Of a stretch of DNA of 64,000 nt, positions 34,415 to 42,591 are shown piece by piece. The position numbers were made by a program, and so were the translations under genes. Below the pieces are notes generated by a model. It was given only the letters and a program-made list of their open reading frames with translations. It did not search any database and was not told the origin of the DNA. The first letter of the stretch is position 1, and every line of letters starts with the position of its first letter. This DNA is from JANQPX01 sp965222015 (GTDB taxonomy: Bacteria; Pseudomonadota; Alphaproteobacteria; Geminicoccales; Geminicoccaceae). Where the stretch lies: the NCBI GenBank assembly GCA_965222015.1, contig CBDCTL010000004.1, positions 62,001 through 126,000 of the forward strand, read 5' to 3'.

Positions 34415-37360
34415 ATGACGGCGACCACACTTCGAGGGATCGCGCTCGGCCTTGCCGGTCTGCTCTTCGGCCTTTCCGGCCCCGGCCAGGCGGCGGACGA
34501 GGAACAGCCGGGCCATGAAAACGAGCTCCTCGGCAAGGTGCGCCAGCTCACCTTCGAAGGCGTGCGCGCCGGCGAGGGTTATTTCAGCGCAGACGGCTCG
34601 AAGCTCGTTTTCCAGAGCGAGCGCGAGGCCGACAATCCCTTCTACCAGATCTACCTGATGGACCTCGAGACCGGCGACACCGAGCGGGTTTCGCCGGGCG
34701 TCGGCAAGACCACCTGCGCCTGGCTGCATCCGGACGGACGCCGGCTGCTGTTCGCCTCGACCCATCTCGACCCCGAGGCCCTGGCCAAGCAGGAGCAGGA
34801 ATTCGCCGAACGGGAAAAAGGCGGACGGCGCTATTCCTGGAGCTTCGATCAACATTACGACATCTTCGAGGGCCAGGTCGACGCCCTGCCCGACGGCTCG
34901 CGATCCGTGACCAATCTGACCGATACGCCGGGCTACGATGCCGAGGCCTCCTATTCGCCGGACGGCGAGGAGATCCTGTTCGCCTCCAACCGCCACGCCT
35001 ACAGCGAGCCTTTGTCGCCGGATGACCAGGCCCGGCTCGAAAAGGACGCCTCCTATTTCATGGACCTCTACGTCATGAAGGCGGACGGCTCAGACGTCCG
35101 CCGCCTGACCGATACGCCCGGCTATGACGGCGGCCCCTTCTTCAGCGCCGACGGCAGGAAAATCGTCTGGCGGCGCTTCGCCGAGGACGGCCACAGCGCC
35201 GAGATCTACACGGCCGACCGGGACGGCACCGGCGAAAAGCGGATCACCGATCTCGGCGCCATGTCCTGGGCGCCCTATTTCCACCCGTCCGGCGACTATG
35301 TGATCTTCGCGACCAGCGTGCATGGTTTCGCCAATTTCGAGCTCTATCTCGTGGACGCAGACGGCGAGAAGGAGCCGGTGCGCGTGACCTCGCATGAGCG
35401 CTTCGACAGCCTGCCGGTGTTTTCGCCGGACGGCCGCACGCTGGCCTGGGCGTCGTCGAGAACGGCGGACGAGAGACCGCAGCTTTTCCTCGCCGACTGG
35501 AACGACGAAGCCGCGCGAAAGCTTCTCGGCCTGGAGGAGACGGTCGCGGTGCTGCCGGGCGAGGTGCCGGAGCCGCCGGACAGCGCCGCCGACATTTCGT
35601 CGGACGACCTGCGTCGCCATGTCGAGATCCTGGCCAGCGACGTGATGGAAGGCCGGCTCACCGGCAGCAAGGGCGAGGCGCTCGCCACCGACTACGTCGC
35701 CAAGGCCTTTGCGCGTCTCGGCCTCGAGCCTGCAGGCGACGACGGCAGCTATTTCCAGCCCTTCGATTTCACCGCCGACGTGACGCTCGGCGAGGACAAT
35801 GCGCTTGCCATCTCCGGCATCGAGGCCTCGCCGGAACTGGACCGCGACTGGCGCCCGCTCGGCCTCTCGAAAGAGGGCGAGACCGAGCCGGCCGGGATCG
35901 TCTTCGCCGGCTATGGCGTGGTCGCGCCGGAGGGCGAAAACCAGGGCGCCTACGACTCGTATGAGGGGCTCGACGTCGAGGGAAAATGGGCGATGGTGTT
36001 TCGACGCCTGCCCCAGGACATCGGCGCCGAGCGCCGCCAGCATCTCCATCGCTACGCCGATCTCGGCTACAAGGCCGCGGTCGCGAGGGAGCGTGGCGCC
36101 GTCGGGCTGATCGTCGTCAGCGGCCCGAACGGCGGTTTCGATGACGAGCTCGCCCCGCTCGGCTTCGATGCGGCGACCGCAGGCTCGACGCTCGGCGCGA
36201 TCTCGATCGGCGACGATCTCGCTGCCGTCATCCTGTCCGATCTGGGCAAGGACCTGGAGCGTCTGCAGAATGATCTGGACGAGGGCGAGCAGGTGCCGGG
36301 CTTCGCGATTCCGGATCTCGAAATCCGCGCGACGATCGATCTCGAACAGCAGATCAAGACCGGCCGGAACGTGCTCGCCAGGCTGGCGGCCAGCGACGGC
36401 ACCACCGGCAGTGCTGTCATGGTCGGCGCCCATGTCGACCATCTCGGCCACGGCGTCGAGGGCAAGTCGCTCGCCACCGGCGAGGCGGTCGGCGAGATCC
36501 ATTACGGCGCCGACGACAACGCCTCCGGCGTGGCCGGCCTCTTGGAGATCGCCGAATATCTCGTGGATCAGAAAGCGAGAGGGAAGCTCGATCTGCCGCG
36601 GGACATCGTGTTCGCGGTCTGGTCCGGCGAGGAGCTCGGTCTGCTCGGCTCGAACCATTTCGTCAGGCGCTTCGCCGGCGATCGGCGGGAGACCCTGCAG
36701 CCCGAGATCGCGGCCTATCTCAATCTCGACATGATCGGCCATTACCGGGATGCGCTGATCCTGCAGGGCGTCGGATCCAGCGGCGTCTGGCCGGGCGAGA
36801 TCGAGCGGCGGAACGCGCCGGTGGGCCTCTCGATCACCACCAACGACAACGCCTTCCTGCCGACCGACGCCACCTCCTTTTACCTCAAGGGCGTGCCCGT
36901 GCTGAACGCTTTCACCGGCGCGCACGCTTTTTACAGCACACCCGCCGACACCGCGGACACCCTGAACTACGAGGGTGCGGCCGACGTCGCCCGGCTGATG
37001 GCGCTGATCGCGCGCGGCGTCGCAGGCGCCGAGGACGTGCCGGGCTACGTGAAACAGAAGCCGGGCGAGCGCGCGGGACGAAGGCGCACCTCGGCCGTCT
37101 ATCTCGGCACGCTTCCCGACTATGGCGCCGACGACGTCGAGGGCGCTCTGATCAACGGCGTGACCGAAGGCGGCCCCGCCCATGATGCCGGCGTCGAGGG
37201 CGGGGACCTGATCGTCGAAATCGCCGGCAGCAGGATCGCCAACATCTACGACTACTCCGTGGCGCTGGACGGGCTGAAGATCGGCGAGCCGGTCGATCTG
37301 GTGGTTCTGCGCGACGGCGAGCGCAGAACGCTCCGCCTGACCCCGGCCTCCCGTGACTGA
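34415..37360 (+). CDS. exported M28 peptidase with WD40-like and PDZ domains
   Basis: 981 residues. A signal peptide (1-27) is followed by a TolB-like six-bladed beta-propeller (about 35-385; repeated SPDGxxxxFASN-type blades). An M28 zinc aminopeptidase domain comes next (about 400-870), with a PA-type insert at about 490-640, and then a C-terminal PDZ domain (about 890-975). All M28 metal ligands are visible: His in VGAHVDHLGHG, Asp in HYGADDNASGV, Glu pair in WSGEELGLLGS, Asp in LNLDMIGHY, His in FTGAHAFYSTPADT. It likely trims peptides in the periplasm, with propeller and PDZ as substrate-recognition parts. The frame is intact along its full length. Confidence 0.9.
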   Translation: MTATTLRGIALGLAGLLFGLSGPGQAADEEQPGHENELLGKVRQLTFEGVRAGEGYFSADGSKLVFQSEREADNPFYQIYLMDLETGDTERVSPGVGKTTCAWLHPDGRRLLFASTHLDPEALAKQEQEFAEREKGGRRYSWSFDQHYDIFEGQVDALPDGSRSVTNLTDTPGYDAEASYSPDGEEILFASNRHAYSEPLSPDDQARLEKDASYFMDLYVMKADGSDVRRLTDTPGYDGGPFFSADGRKIVWRRFAEDGHSAEIYTADRDGTGEKRITDLGAMSWAPYFHPSGDYVIFATSVHGFANFELYLVDADGEKEPVRVTSHERFDSLPVFSPDGRTLAWASSRTADERPQLFLADWNDEAARKLLGLEETVAVLPGEVPEPPDSAADISSDDLRRHVEILASDVMEGRLTGSKGEALATDYVAKAFARLGLEPAGDDGSYFQPFDFTADVTLGEDNALAISGIEASPELDRDWRPLGLSKEGETEPAGIVFAGYGVVAPEGENQGAYDSYEGLDVEGKWAMVFRRLPQDIGAERRQHLHRYADLGYKAAVARERGAVGLIVVSGPNGGFDDELAPLGFDAATAGSTLGAISIGDDLAAVILSDLGKDLERLQNDLDEGEQVPGFAIPDLEIRATIDLEQQIKTGRNVLARLAASDGTTGSAVMVGAHVDHLGHGVEGKSLATGEAVGEIHYGADDNASGVAGLLEIAEYLVDQKARGKLDLPRDIVFAVWSGEELGLLGSNHFVRRFAGDRRETLQPEIAAYLNLDMIGHYRDALILQGVGSSGVWPGEIERRNAPVGLSITTNDNAFLPTDATSFYLKGVPVLNAFTGAHAFYSTPADTADTLNYEGAADVARLMALIARGVAGAEDVPGYVKQKPGERAGRRRTSAVYLGTLPDYGADDVEGALINGVTEGGPAHDAGVEGGDLIVEIAGSRIANIYDYSVALDGLKIGEPVDLVVLRDGERRTLRLTPASRD

Positions 37361-37389
37361 ACGACCATGCCCTTGACTGAACGACCATG
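37354..37389 (+). repeat. 16-bp direct duplication at a gene junction
   Basis: TGACTGAACGACCATG occurs at 37354-37369 and 37374-37389. The first copy contains the stop codon of the M28 gene; the second contains the first possible ATG of the next gene. A recent slippage duplication of the junction is the likely cause. Confidence 0.85.
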
Positions 37390-37956
37390 AAGAGGACCGC
37401 TCCGATGCTTCGTCCGATCTGGCTTTTAGCCCTTTTGACCACCCTCGCCCTCGCCGCCTGCGCGCGCCCGACGCCCTATCAGGCAGCCGCGAGCGAGGGT
37501 GCGCCGGGCTACAGCGAAAAAATGATCGGCGAGGATCAGTATCGGATCGGCTTCGAGGGCAACGGCCTTACCACCAGGGAGATGGTGGATCGCTACCTCC
37601 TCCATCGCGCCGCCGAGCTGACCCGGGAGAACGGCTTCGACTACTTCATCACCGGCAATTACCGGGAGTATGTGGATCCGCAGGGTCTGGCCGGCCGGCA
37701 GAGCCAGATCAGCTTCGCCCGCCGTCAGGAGCTTCTGATCGGCAGCGGCATCCGCGCGCGTTTCGGCGAGGAGGTGGTGGATCGCTACGGCGCCGAGATC
37801 GACATCCTGATGCAGAAGGGCGAGGCGCCCGCATCGGACAACGTCCATGACGCCGCCGAGATCCTGAAGCGCGCTCGGACGGCGTCGTTCGAACCGCAGG
37901 AAGTCGGCTCTGATGCCGGTTCAGGTGAAGGAGACGGCGATCGTCCGCCGGCATGA
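37387..37956 (+). CDS. CC0125/CC1285-type lipoprotein
   Basis: 189 residues; the ATG at 37405 (MLRPIW, after GAGGA) is an equally good start. Lipobox LAAC follows a hydrophobic core (LLALLTTLALAAC). The mature part has the family pattern PTPYQAAASEGAPGYSE, YRIGFEGNGLTTREMVDRYL and HRAAELTRENGFDYFI. These lipoproteins are common in alphaproteobacteria and of unknown function, probably attached to the outer membrane. The gene follows the M28 peptidase gene by 26 bases and is likely co-transcribed. The C-terminal 25 residues are acidic and low complexity. Confidence 0.85.
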   Translation: MKRTAPMLRPIWLLALLTTLALAACARPTPYQAAASEGAPGYSEKMIGEDQYRIGFEGNGLTTREMVDRYLLHRAAELTRENGFDYFITGNYREYVDPQGLAGRQSQISFARRQELLIGSGIRARFGEEVVDRYGAEIDILMQKGEAPASDNVHDAAEILKRARTASFEPQEVGSDAGSGEGDGDRPPA

Positions 37957-38059
37957 CGAATACCCGGCGTTTCTACCACTCCGCGCTTCGGTCCCCCTTG
38001 ACGCACACCCCTGCCTTTGTGACACCCTACCAGCAGATTCCAAGATGTGAGAGGTGTCC

Positions 38060-39049
38060 GTGGACAAGTCCAAGGAAGGCGCGATCCCGGAAGAGGCGCA
38101 GCCGGCGCCCGCAAATTACGGGTTCGATCTCGATCGCACGCTGAAGGCGGTCGTATCGATTCGCGCCGAGATACCGGAAGACGCCTTCACCGCGCAGGTG
38201 CTGGGCACCGAACGCGCCGGCAACGGCGTGGTCGTCAGCGACAACGGTCTGGTGCTGACCATCGGCTATCTGATCACCGAGGCGGAGAACATCTGGCTCG
38301 CCACCAATGACGGCCAGGTCGCGCAGGCCCATGTGGTCGGCTACGACCAGGCGACGGGCTTCGGCCTGGTGCAGGCGCTCGCCCGGCTCGACGTCCCCGC
38401 ACTGCCCTTCGGCTCGATCCGGGACGTGCGCGTGGGAAGCCAGGTGATTATCGCCGGCCATGGCGGGCTCAGCCACGCGCTTGCCGCGGAGGTGATCGCC
38501 AAGCGGGAGTTCGCGGGCTATTGGGAATATCTGATCGACGAGGCTCTGTTCACCGCACCCGCCCATCCCAATTGGGGCGGCACCGCCTGCATCGGCACGG
38601 ACGGACGTCTGCTCGGCATCGGCTCGCTCCTGATCCAGCATTCCGGCGGCGACACCGACGAGGAAGCGACCGCCGACGGCAACATGTTCGTTCCGGTCGA
38701 CCTGCTGCCGCCGATTCTGGACGATCTCATGCGCTTCGGCAGGGTGCAGCGCCCGCCCCGCCCGTGGCTCGGCATGTTCACCGCGGACGGGCATGACGAC
38801 GACGTGTTCGTGGTCGGCCTCGCCAAGGACGGCCCGGCCGACCAGGCCGGTGTCGAGGTCGCCGACGTGGTGATCAGGGTCGGCGACGAGCAGGTGCACA
38901 GTCTCGCCGACATGTGGCGCAAGGTCTGGGCGCAGGGCGACGCCGGCGTCGAGGTGCCGCTGACCCTGATACGCGAGGGCGAGGAACTCGAAATGCGCCT
39001 GAAATCAGCCGATCGCAACAGCTTTCTGAAACACGCCTCGCTGCACTGA
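38060..39049 (+). CDS. HtrA-like protein with PDZ domain, catalytic triad lost
   Basis: 329 residues from a GTG at 38060 (GAGAGG five bases upstream; GTG at 38054 also possible). The fold is that of a DegP/S1C trypsin-like domain (about 20-225) plus one PDZ domain (about 245-320, WLGMFTADGHDDDVFVVGLA and GDEQVHSLADMWRKVW). The His position reads VLTIGYLITEA, the Asp loop DQATGFGLVQA and the Ser loop PAHPNWGGTACIG, so none of the three catalytic residues is present. No signal peptide is seen. It is probably a non-proteolytic scaffold or chaperone; related sequences with the same changes occur in alphaproteobacteria (recollection, not checked). Confidence 0.85.
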   Translation: MDKSKEGAIPEEAQPAPANYGFDLDRTLKAVVSIRAEIPEDAFTAQVLGTERAGNGVVVSDNGLVLTIGYLITEAENIWLATNDGQVAQAHVVGYDQATGFGLVQALARLDVPALPFGSIRDVRVGSQVIIAGHGGLSHALAAEVIAKREFAGYWEYLIDEALFTAPAHPNWGGTACIGTDGRLLGIGSLLIQHSGGDTDEEATADGNMFVPVDLLPPILDDLMRFGRVQRPPRPWLGMFTADGHDDDVFVVGLAKDGPADQAGVEVADVVIRVGDEQVHSLADMWRKVWAQGDAGVEVPLTLIREGEELEMRLKSADRNSFLKHASLH

Positions 39050-39247
39050 CAGGTGCTGCACCTGCGGGCGGCTTCCCCGCCTTGCATCGTCACGTCAGCT
39101 TGCCGATCCCTGATGGCTCGCTTACGTCCTCGAGCGATCGTCGTCGAAATCCGTCTTGCTGACCTCGACGGTTTCGAACGGTCGACAAAAGATCGCCGCC
39201 ACGGCAGGTTATCCCATCGTGACGCTTCGTCGGGCCATAAGGGAGGA

Positions 39248-40228
39248 ATGAAGAACATGCGACGCTGTCTGCCGATCGCCATCGCGTTCATGGCCATCGC
39301 CGGCCTGGACGCCGAAGCTCGCACGATTTTCGTCTCCAACGAAAAGGGCAACTCGATCAGCATCGTCGACGGCGAGACGCTGGAGCTCGTGAAGGAGGTC
39401 CCGGTCGGACAGCGGCCGCGCGGCATCGAGCTCGGCAAAGACGGCAAGTTTCTTTATATCTGCGCCTCGGACGACGACACCATTGAGGTGATGGACACGT
39501 CGACCTTCGAGATCGTCGGCACCATGCCGTCGGGTCCCGATCCCGAGCTCATGGTCATCTCGCCGGACGGCAAGACCATCTATGTCGCCAACGAGGACGA
39601 CAATCTGGTCTCCGTGGTCGACATCGAAAGCCGCTCGATCAGGGCGGAGATCCCGGTCGGCGTCGAGCCCGAGGGCATGGGCGTGAGCCCTGATGGCACG
39701 ACCGTGGTCAACACCTCCGAGACCACCAACATGGCGCACTTCATCGACACCGCGACCTCGGAGATCACGGACAACGTGCTGGTCGACCAGCGCCCGCGCT
39801 TCGCCCAGTTCACCGCGGACGGCGAGCAGGTCTGGGTCAGCGCCGAGATCGGCGGCACGGTCGCCGTGATCGACAACGCTTCGCGGGAGATCGTCCGGAA
39901 AATCACCTTCGAGATCCCGGGCGTGCCGCCGGAGGCGATCCAGCCGGTGGGGGTTCGCGTGCTGTCCGACAGATCGAAGGCCTATGTCGCGCTCGGCCCC
40001 TCCAACCGCATCGCCGTCGTCGACGCCCAGACCTACGAGGTCCTCGACTACCTGCTGGTGGGCCAGCGGGTGTGGCAGCTCGCCTTCTCGCCGGACGAAA
40101 AAAACCTCTACTCCACCAACGGCGTCTCCAACGACATCTCGGTGATCGACGTCGAGGCCGACAAGGTCACCAAATCGATCGCCGTCGGCCGCTTCCCCTG
40201 GGGCGTGGCGGTGCTGGATCCTTCATGA
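39248..40228 (+). CDS. PQQ-dependent catabolism-associated YVTN beta-propeller
   Basis: 326 residues from the ATG at 39248 (AGGGAGGA directly upstream). Signal peptide (about 1-24, ending AEA), then about seven YVTN-type repeats, each with FVSNEKGNSISIVD-, IYVANEDDNLVSVVD- or LYSTNGVSNDISVID-like strands. It fits the beta-propeller family linked to quinoprotein dehydrogenases. It is periplasmic; a supporting role for PQQ enzymes (electron relay or substrate handling) is assumed from co-occurrence. The stop overlaps the next gene (ATGA). PQQ synthesis genes lie 2 kb to the right. Confidence 0.88.
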   Translation: MKNMRRCLPIAIAFMAIAGLDAEARTIFVSNEKGNSISIVDGETLELVKEVPVGQRPRGIELGKDGKFLYICASDDDTIEVMDTSTFEIVGTMPSGPDPELMVISPDGKTIYVANEDDNLVSVVDIESRSIRAEIPVGVEPEGMGVSPDGTTVVNTSETTNMAHFIDTATSEITDNVLVDQRPRFAQFTADGEQVWVSAEIGGTVAVIDNASREIVRKITFEIPGVPPEAIQPVGVRVLSDRSKAYVALGPSNRIAVVDAQTYEVLDYLLVGQRVWQLAFSPDEKNLYSTNGVSNDISVIDVEADKVTKSIAVGRFPWGVAVLDPS

Positions 40229-40869
40229 TTGGCGCGGCCACCAGAGCGTCTGGACCGTTAACGCTGTCGCGGTGTCTGGCATTGGCCGCCATCGCCTCCA
40301 TGGCATGGTCCGGACAAGTCAACGCGCAGGCAGCACCTGCCGATCCGGACTGGCCCTGCGTGCAGCGGCTGCTGCCGGAGATCGCGGGCGGCATGGTCTG
40401 GACGGGGCCGCCGCTCGACGAGGTCGGCATGCCCGAGGATCACCGGGCGATCGACGCGCTCGCGGGCGAGCTCGCCGCCAGGCGCGTGCCGATCGAAGAC
40501 GCCGAAAAGCAGATCGAAGGCTTTGCCGAAACGCTGAACGGCGCCGACAGGGCGGAGGCGCTGGCGGCGCTGTTCAAGGAGACGCTCGACATCATCAATC
40601 GCGACCGCGCCTCGATCATCGCAGGCATCAAGAAATTTTCCCGCGGTCAGCGCGCCCTCGCGGACAAGATCAACGCCAAGAACCAGGAGATCGAGACGAT
40701 CGACCGCAGCGACGTCCTCGCCCGCGACTCCGCGGTCGCCGAACGGGACTGGGACGTCCGCATCTTCGACGATCGCCGCCAGTCCCTCACCTATCTCTGC
40801 GAGCAGCCGGTCCTTTTGGAGCAGCGCGCCTTCGCGCTCGCCCGCGCGCTCGCCAGCCACCTGGAATAG
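40225..40869 (+). CDS. PQQ-operon exported protein of unknown function
   Basis: 214 residues from the ATG at 40225, overlapping the propeller stop. Signal peptide (about 1-35, ending VNAQA) followed by PDWPCVQRLLPEIAGGMVWT, a motif with one conserved Cys, then an alpha-helical region with heptads (IEDAEKQIEGFAETL; ADKINAKNQEIETID) and a second Cys near the C-terminus (LTYLCEQPV), possibly forming a disulphide. It is found beside PQQ-associated propeller genes in related bacteria, but no function is known. Likely periplasmic and coiled-coil rich. Confidence 0.75.
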   Translation: MIGAATRASGPLTLSRCLALAAIASMAWSGQVNAQAAPADPDWPCVQRLLPEIAGGMVWTGPPLDEVGMPEDHRAIDALAGELAARRVPIEDAEKQIEGFAETLNGADRAEALAALFKETLDIINRDRASIIAGIKKFSRGQRALADKINAKNQEIETIDRSDVLARDSAVAERDWDVRIFDDRRQSLTYLCEQPVLLEQRAFALARALASHLE

Positions 40870-40886
40870 CAGGAGGGTCCTGCGCC

Positions 40887-41234
40887 GTGACCAAGACACT
40901 TTCCGCATTCGCCGCCGTTCTGGCGTTGACCGTCCTCGCCCGGCCCGCGGCCACCCACGACTACCCGACCGAGGCGATCGGCGACTACCTCTTCGCCTGC
41001 ATGGCCGCCAACGGCCAGACCCAGGACGCGCTCTCCAAATGCTCCTGCAGCATCGACGTGATCTCCTCGATCCTGCCCTATGACGACTACGCCGCAGCCG
41101 AGACCATCCTCTCCATGCGCCAGGTCCGGGGCGGCGGCGAAAAAATGGCGCTGTTCCGCGAGACGACCATGGCCAAGGAAGCGGTCGACAAGATCAGACA
41201 GGCCCAGGTCGAGGCGGAGATTCGGTGTTTTTGA
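40887..41234 (+). CDS. small exported Cys-rich protein, PQQ-operon
   Basis: 115 residues, GTG start with Shine-Dalgarno AGGAGGG. Signal peptide (1-23, ending PAATH). The mature part has four cysteines (FACMAANGQTQDALSKCSCS and a C-terminal RCF), suggesting disulphides in the periplasm. It follows the unknown helical protein by 17 bases and ends the PQQ-associated plus-strand operon. Immediately after it base composition drops sharply to AT-rich DNA. Function unknown. Confidence 0.75.
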   Translation: MTKTLSAFAAVLALTVLARPAATHDYPTEAIGDYLFACMAANGQTQDALSKCSCSIDVISSILPYDDYAAAETILSMRQVRGGGEKMALFRETTMAKEAVDKIRQAQVEAEIRCF

Positions 41235-41281
41235 CGTAAAAATACTGAGAACTATTCAAAAGTTGATATCAAATAAAAAAT

Positions 41282-41321
41282 TCAACTTAAAGTTGATAAT
41301 AGAAACGAGTGATGTTAAAAA
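41282..41321 (+). promoter_or_regulatory. AT-rich promoter with overlapping palindrome
   Basis: TTGATA (41293-41298) and TAAAAA (41316-41321) are separated by 17 bases. The perfect dyad TCAACTT-A-AAGTTGA (41282-41296) overlaps the -35 box, and a second AAAGTTGATA half-site lies 30 bases upstream (41259-41268). This looks like a repressor-controlled promoter for the two unknown genes downstream. Confidence 0.5.
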
Positions 41322-41377
41322 CTTGTTAACGAATTCCGGTTATCAAGGAAAGGTTTCCATATACACTGGAGATTCCG

Positions 41378-41599
41378 ATGAACCTCTACGCTTGTCTGTG
41401 CGAAATGTTCGGCATCGACACGCAAACCGACGAGCGAGATAGCAATGATCGGCGGCATCCTGACGATGGCGTCTTTCTCATCCGCCATCGAAATCCCGAC
41501 GGCACAGTCTCCTACGAGGCGACTGAAGAATTGATGAAAGCCGCCGCGCTCGCCGCCAGCCGCGTGCCACCACCAGACTTCAGCAAACCGCCAGCCTAG
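41378..41599 (+). CDS. hypothetical protein in AT-rich insert (73 aa)
   Basis: 73 residues (MNLYACLCEMFGIDTQTDER) with GGAG before the ATG. Hydrophilic and acidic in the middle, with a predicted beta hairpin (FLIRHRNPDGTVSYEA) and a helix (ATEELMKAAALAAS). There is no signal peptide and no known family. Its stop is four bases before the next gene, so the two genes form one unit. Codon use is less GC-biased than in the neighbouring PQQ genes, which supports acquisition by transfer. Confidence 0.55.
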   Translation: MNLYACLCEMFGIDTQTDERDSNDRRHPDDGVFLIRHRNPDGTVSYEATEELMKAAALAASRVPPPDFSKPPA

Positions 41600-41603
41600 G
41601 CAC

Positions 41604-42239
41604 ATGGCGCTGCACCCCGACTTCAACCAGGAGCTTGCCGAGGCACTGGAGAAGGATCTGTTCTCGCAGGCCTTCTATCGGCTTTGCAGCGGCTTGGATG
41701 ATGTCGACGGGCTTGTTGCCTACGGCATCTATAAGGACGACAAGAGAAAGGCACTGCTGGACCGCCCTTTGAGGCGCGGCGACGTCTCCTTTCATGAGAT
41801 TCACAATCATCTCAATGAAGCGCGCTGCAACCTTATCAAAAATAATGCGCATCAACGGCTGAAGAAATATGTCGACGAGGTGATTGAGCGTGCAAAGCCC
41901 GGCATTCAACGGGACTTCATCAAGGCACATATTGCCAAGCAGGAGCGCTGGCAGTTCTGGAAAGGGGTTGGCGCCAGCGTGACGGCGTCCCTTGCCATGA
42001 TGATTCTCCTTGAGTTCGCTCCTTGGTTCGCCGAGCAAAGCCCAAACCACCTCGCTGAAATGATCAATCAGAGACTGGACAAAATAGAGGCCGCCGTTGC
42101 GGAGGAGGTCTCACCCTACCGGGTCGAACCTGCGGCCGGTCCCCCCTCCTCGGAACTGGGCGAAGGTCATCTGCTCATGGACGACTGCAGCGCCATCGCG
42201 ACGCCGTCCGATGACCGGACCTGCGACCGGGAGCGCTAA
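41604..42239 (+). CDS. hypothetical membrane protein in AT-rich insert
   Basis: 211 residues. The N-terminal domain (about 1-120) contains AFYRLCSGLDDVDGLVAYGI and KDDKRKALLD, a pattern I associate with uncharacterised alphaproteobacterial proteins that share a VAY-YK-KR core, followed by a helical segment (FHEIHNHLNEARCNLIKNNA). One transmembrane helix follows (about 128-145, VTASLAMMILLEFAPWF), then a short coiled region (LAEMINQRLDKIEAAVAEEV) and an acidic tail. The start is four bases after the 73-residue gene. Function unknown; it sits exactly where pqqE would be expected after pqqD, in convergent orientation. Confidence 0.65.
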   Translation: MALHPDFNQELAEALEKDLFSQAFYRLCSGLDDVDGLVAYGIYKDDKRKALLDRPLRRGDVSFHEIHNHLNEARCNLIKNNAHQRLKKYVDEVIERAKPGIQRDFIKAHIAKQERWQFWKGVGASVTASLAMMILLEFAPWFAEQSPNHLAEMINQRLDKIEAAVAEEVSPYRVEPAAGPPSSELGEGHLLMDDCSAIATPSDDRTCDRER

Positions 42240-42303
42240 GCCCGGTGAAGCCTGTCATTGCCACTGGCACGGATCCCGATCCGACCTGTGACCGAACCTT
42301 CGT

Positions 42304-42591
42304 CTAAACCGCCACCATCCCCTTGTCCGCGAGATCCTGCAGCATCGCCGTCACGTCCTTCGCGATCTGCTCGCGCGGCGCCGCGTAGGTCTGGGCGAGG
42401 TCATCGATCACGCCTGCAAGTGCCACTTGCCCCGTGCAGCGTTTCAGGACTTCGACGGCGATCGGGTCGGGCATGAAGACGCGCTCCGGCGCCAGCAGGA
42501 CCCAGGCGTCGCGCGTCTTGTCGTGGCGGAGCTTGACGCCGCGCGGCAGCTTCGGAACGCAGTCCTCGGTGACGATGGCGCGCTCGGTCAT
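42304..42591 (-). CDS. pqqD: PQQ biosynthesis peptide chaperone PqqD
   Basis: 95 residues from the ATG at 42591, overlapping the pqqC stop. PqqD-type winged-helix peptide chaperone: PRGVKLRHDKTRDAWVLLAP, then DPIAVEVLKRCTG and a C-terminal helix. It binds the PqqA precursor peptide and presents it to the radical SAM enzyme PqqE. No pqqE follows; instead a convergent gene of the AT-rich insert lies 64 bases away. The frame is intact. Confidence 0.94.
   Translation of the reverse strand: MTERAIVTEDCVPKLPRGVKLRHDKTRDAWVLLAPERVFMPDPIAVEVLKRCTGQVALAGVIDDLAQTYAAPREQIAKDVTAMLQDLADKGMVAV

Noticed and set aside
37996..38036. TTGACG as a possible promoter before the HtrA-like gene
   Set aside because: No acceptable -10 at 16-18 bases.
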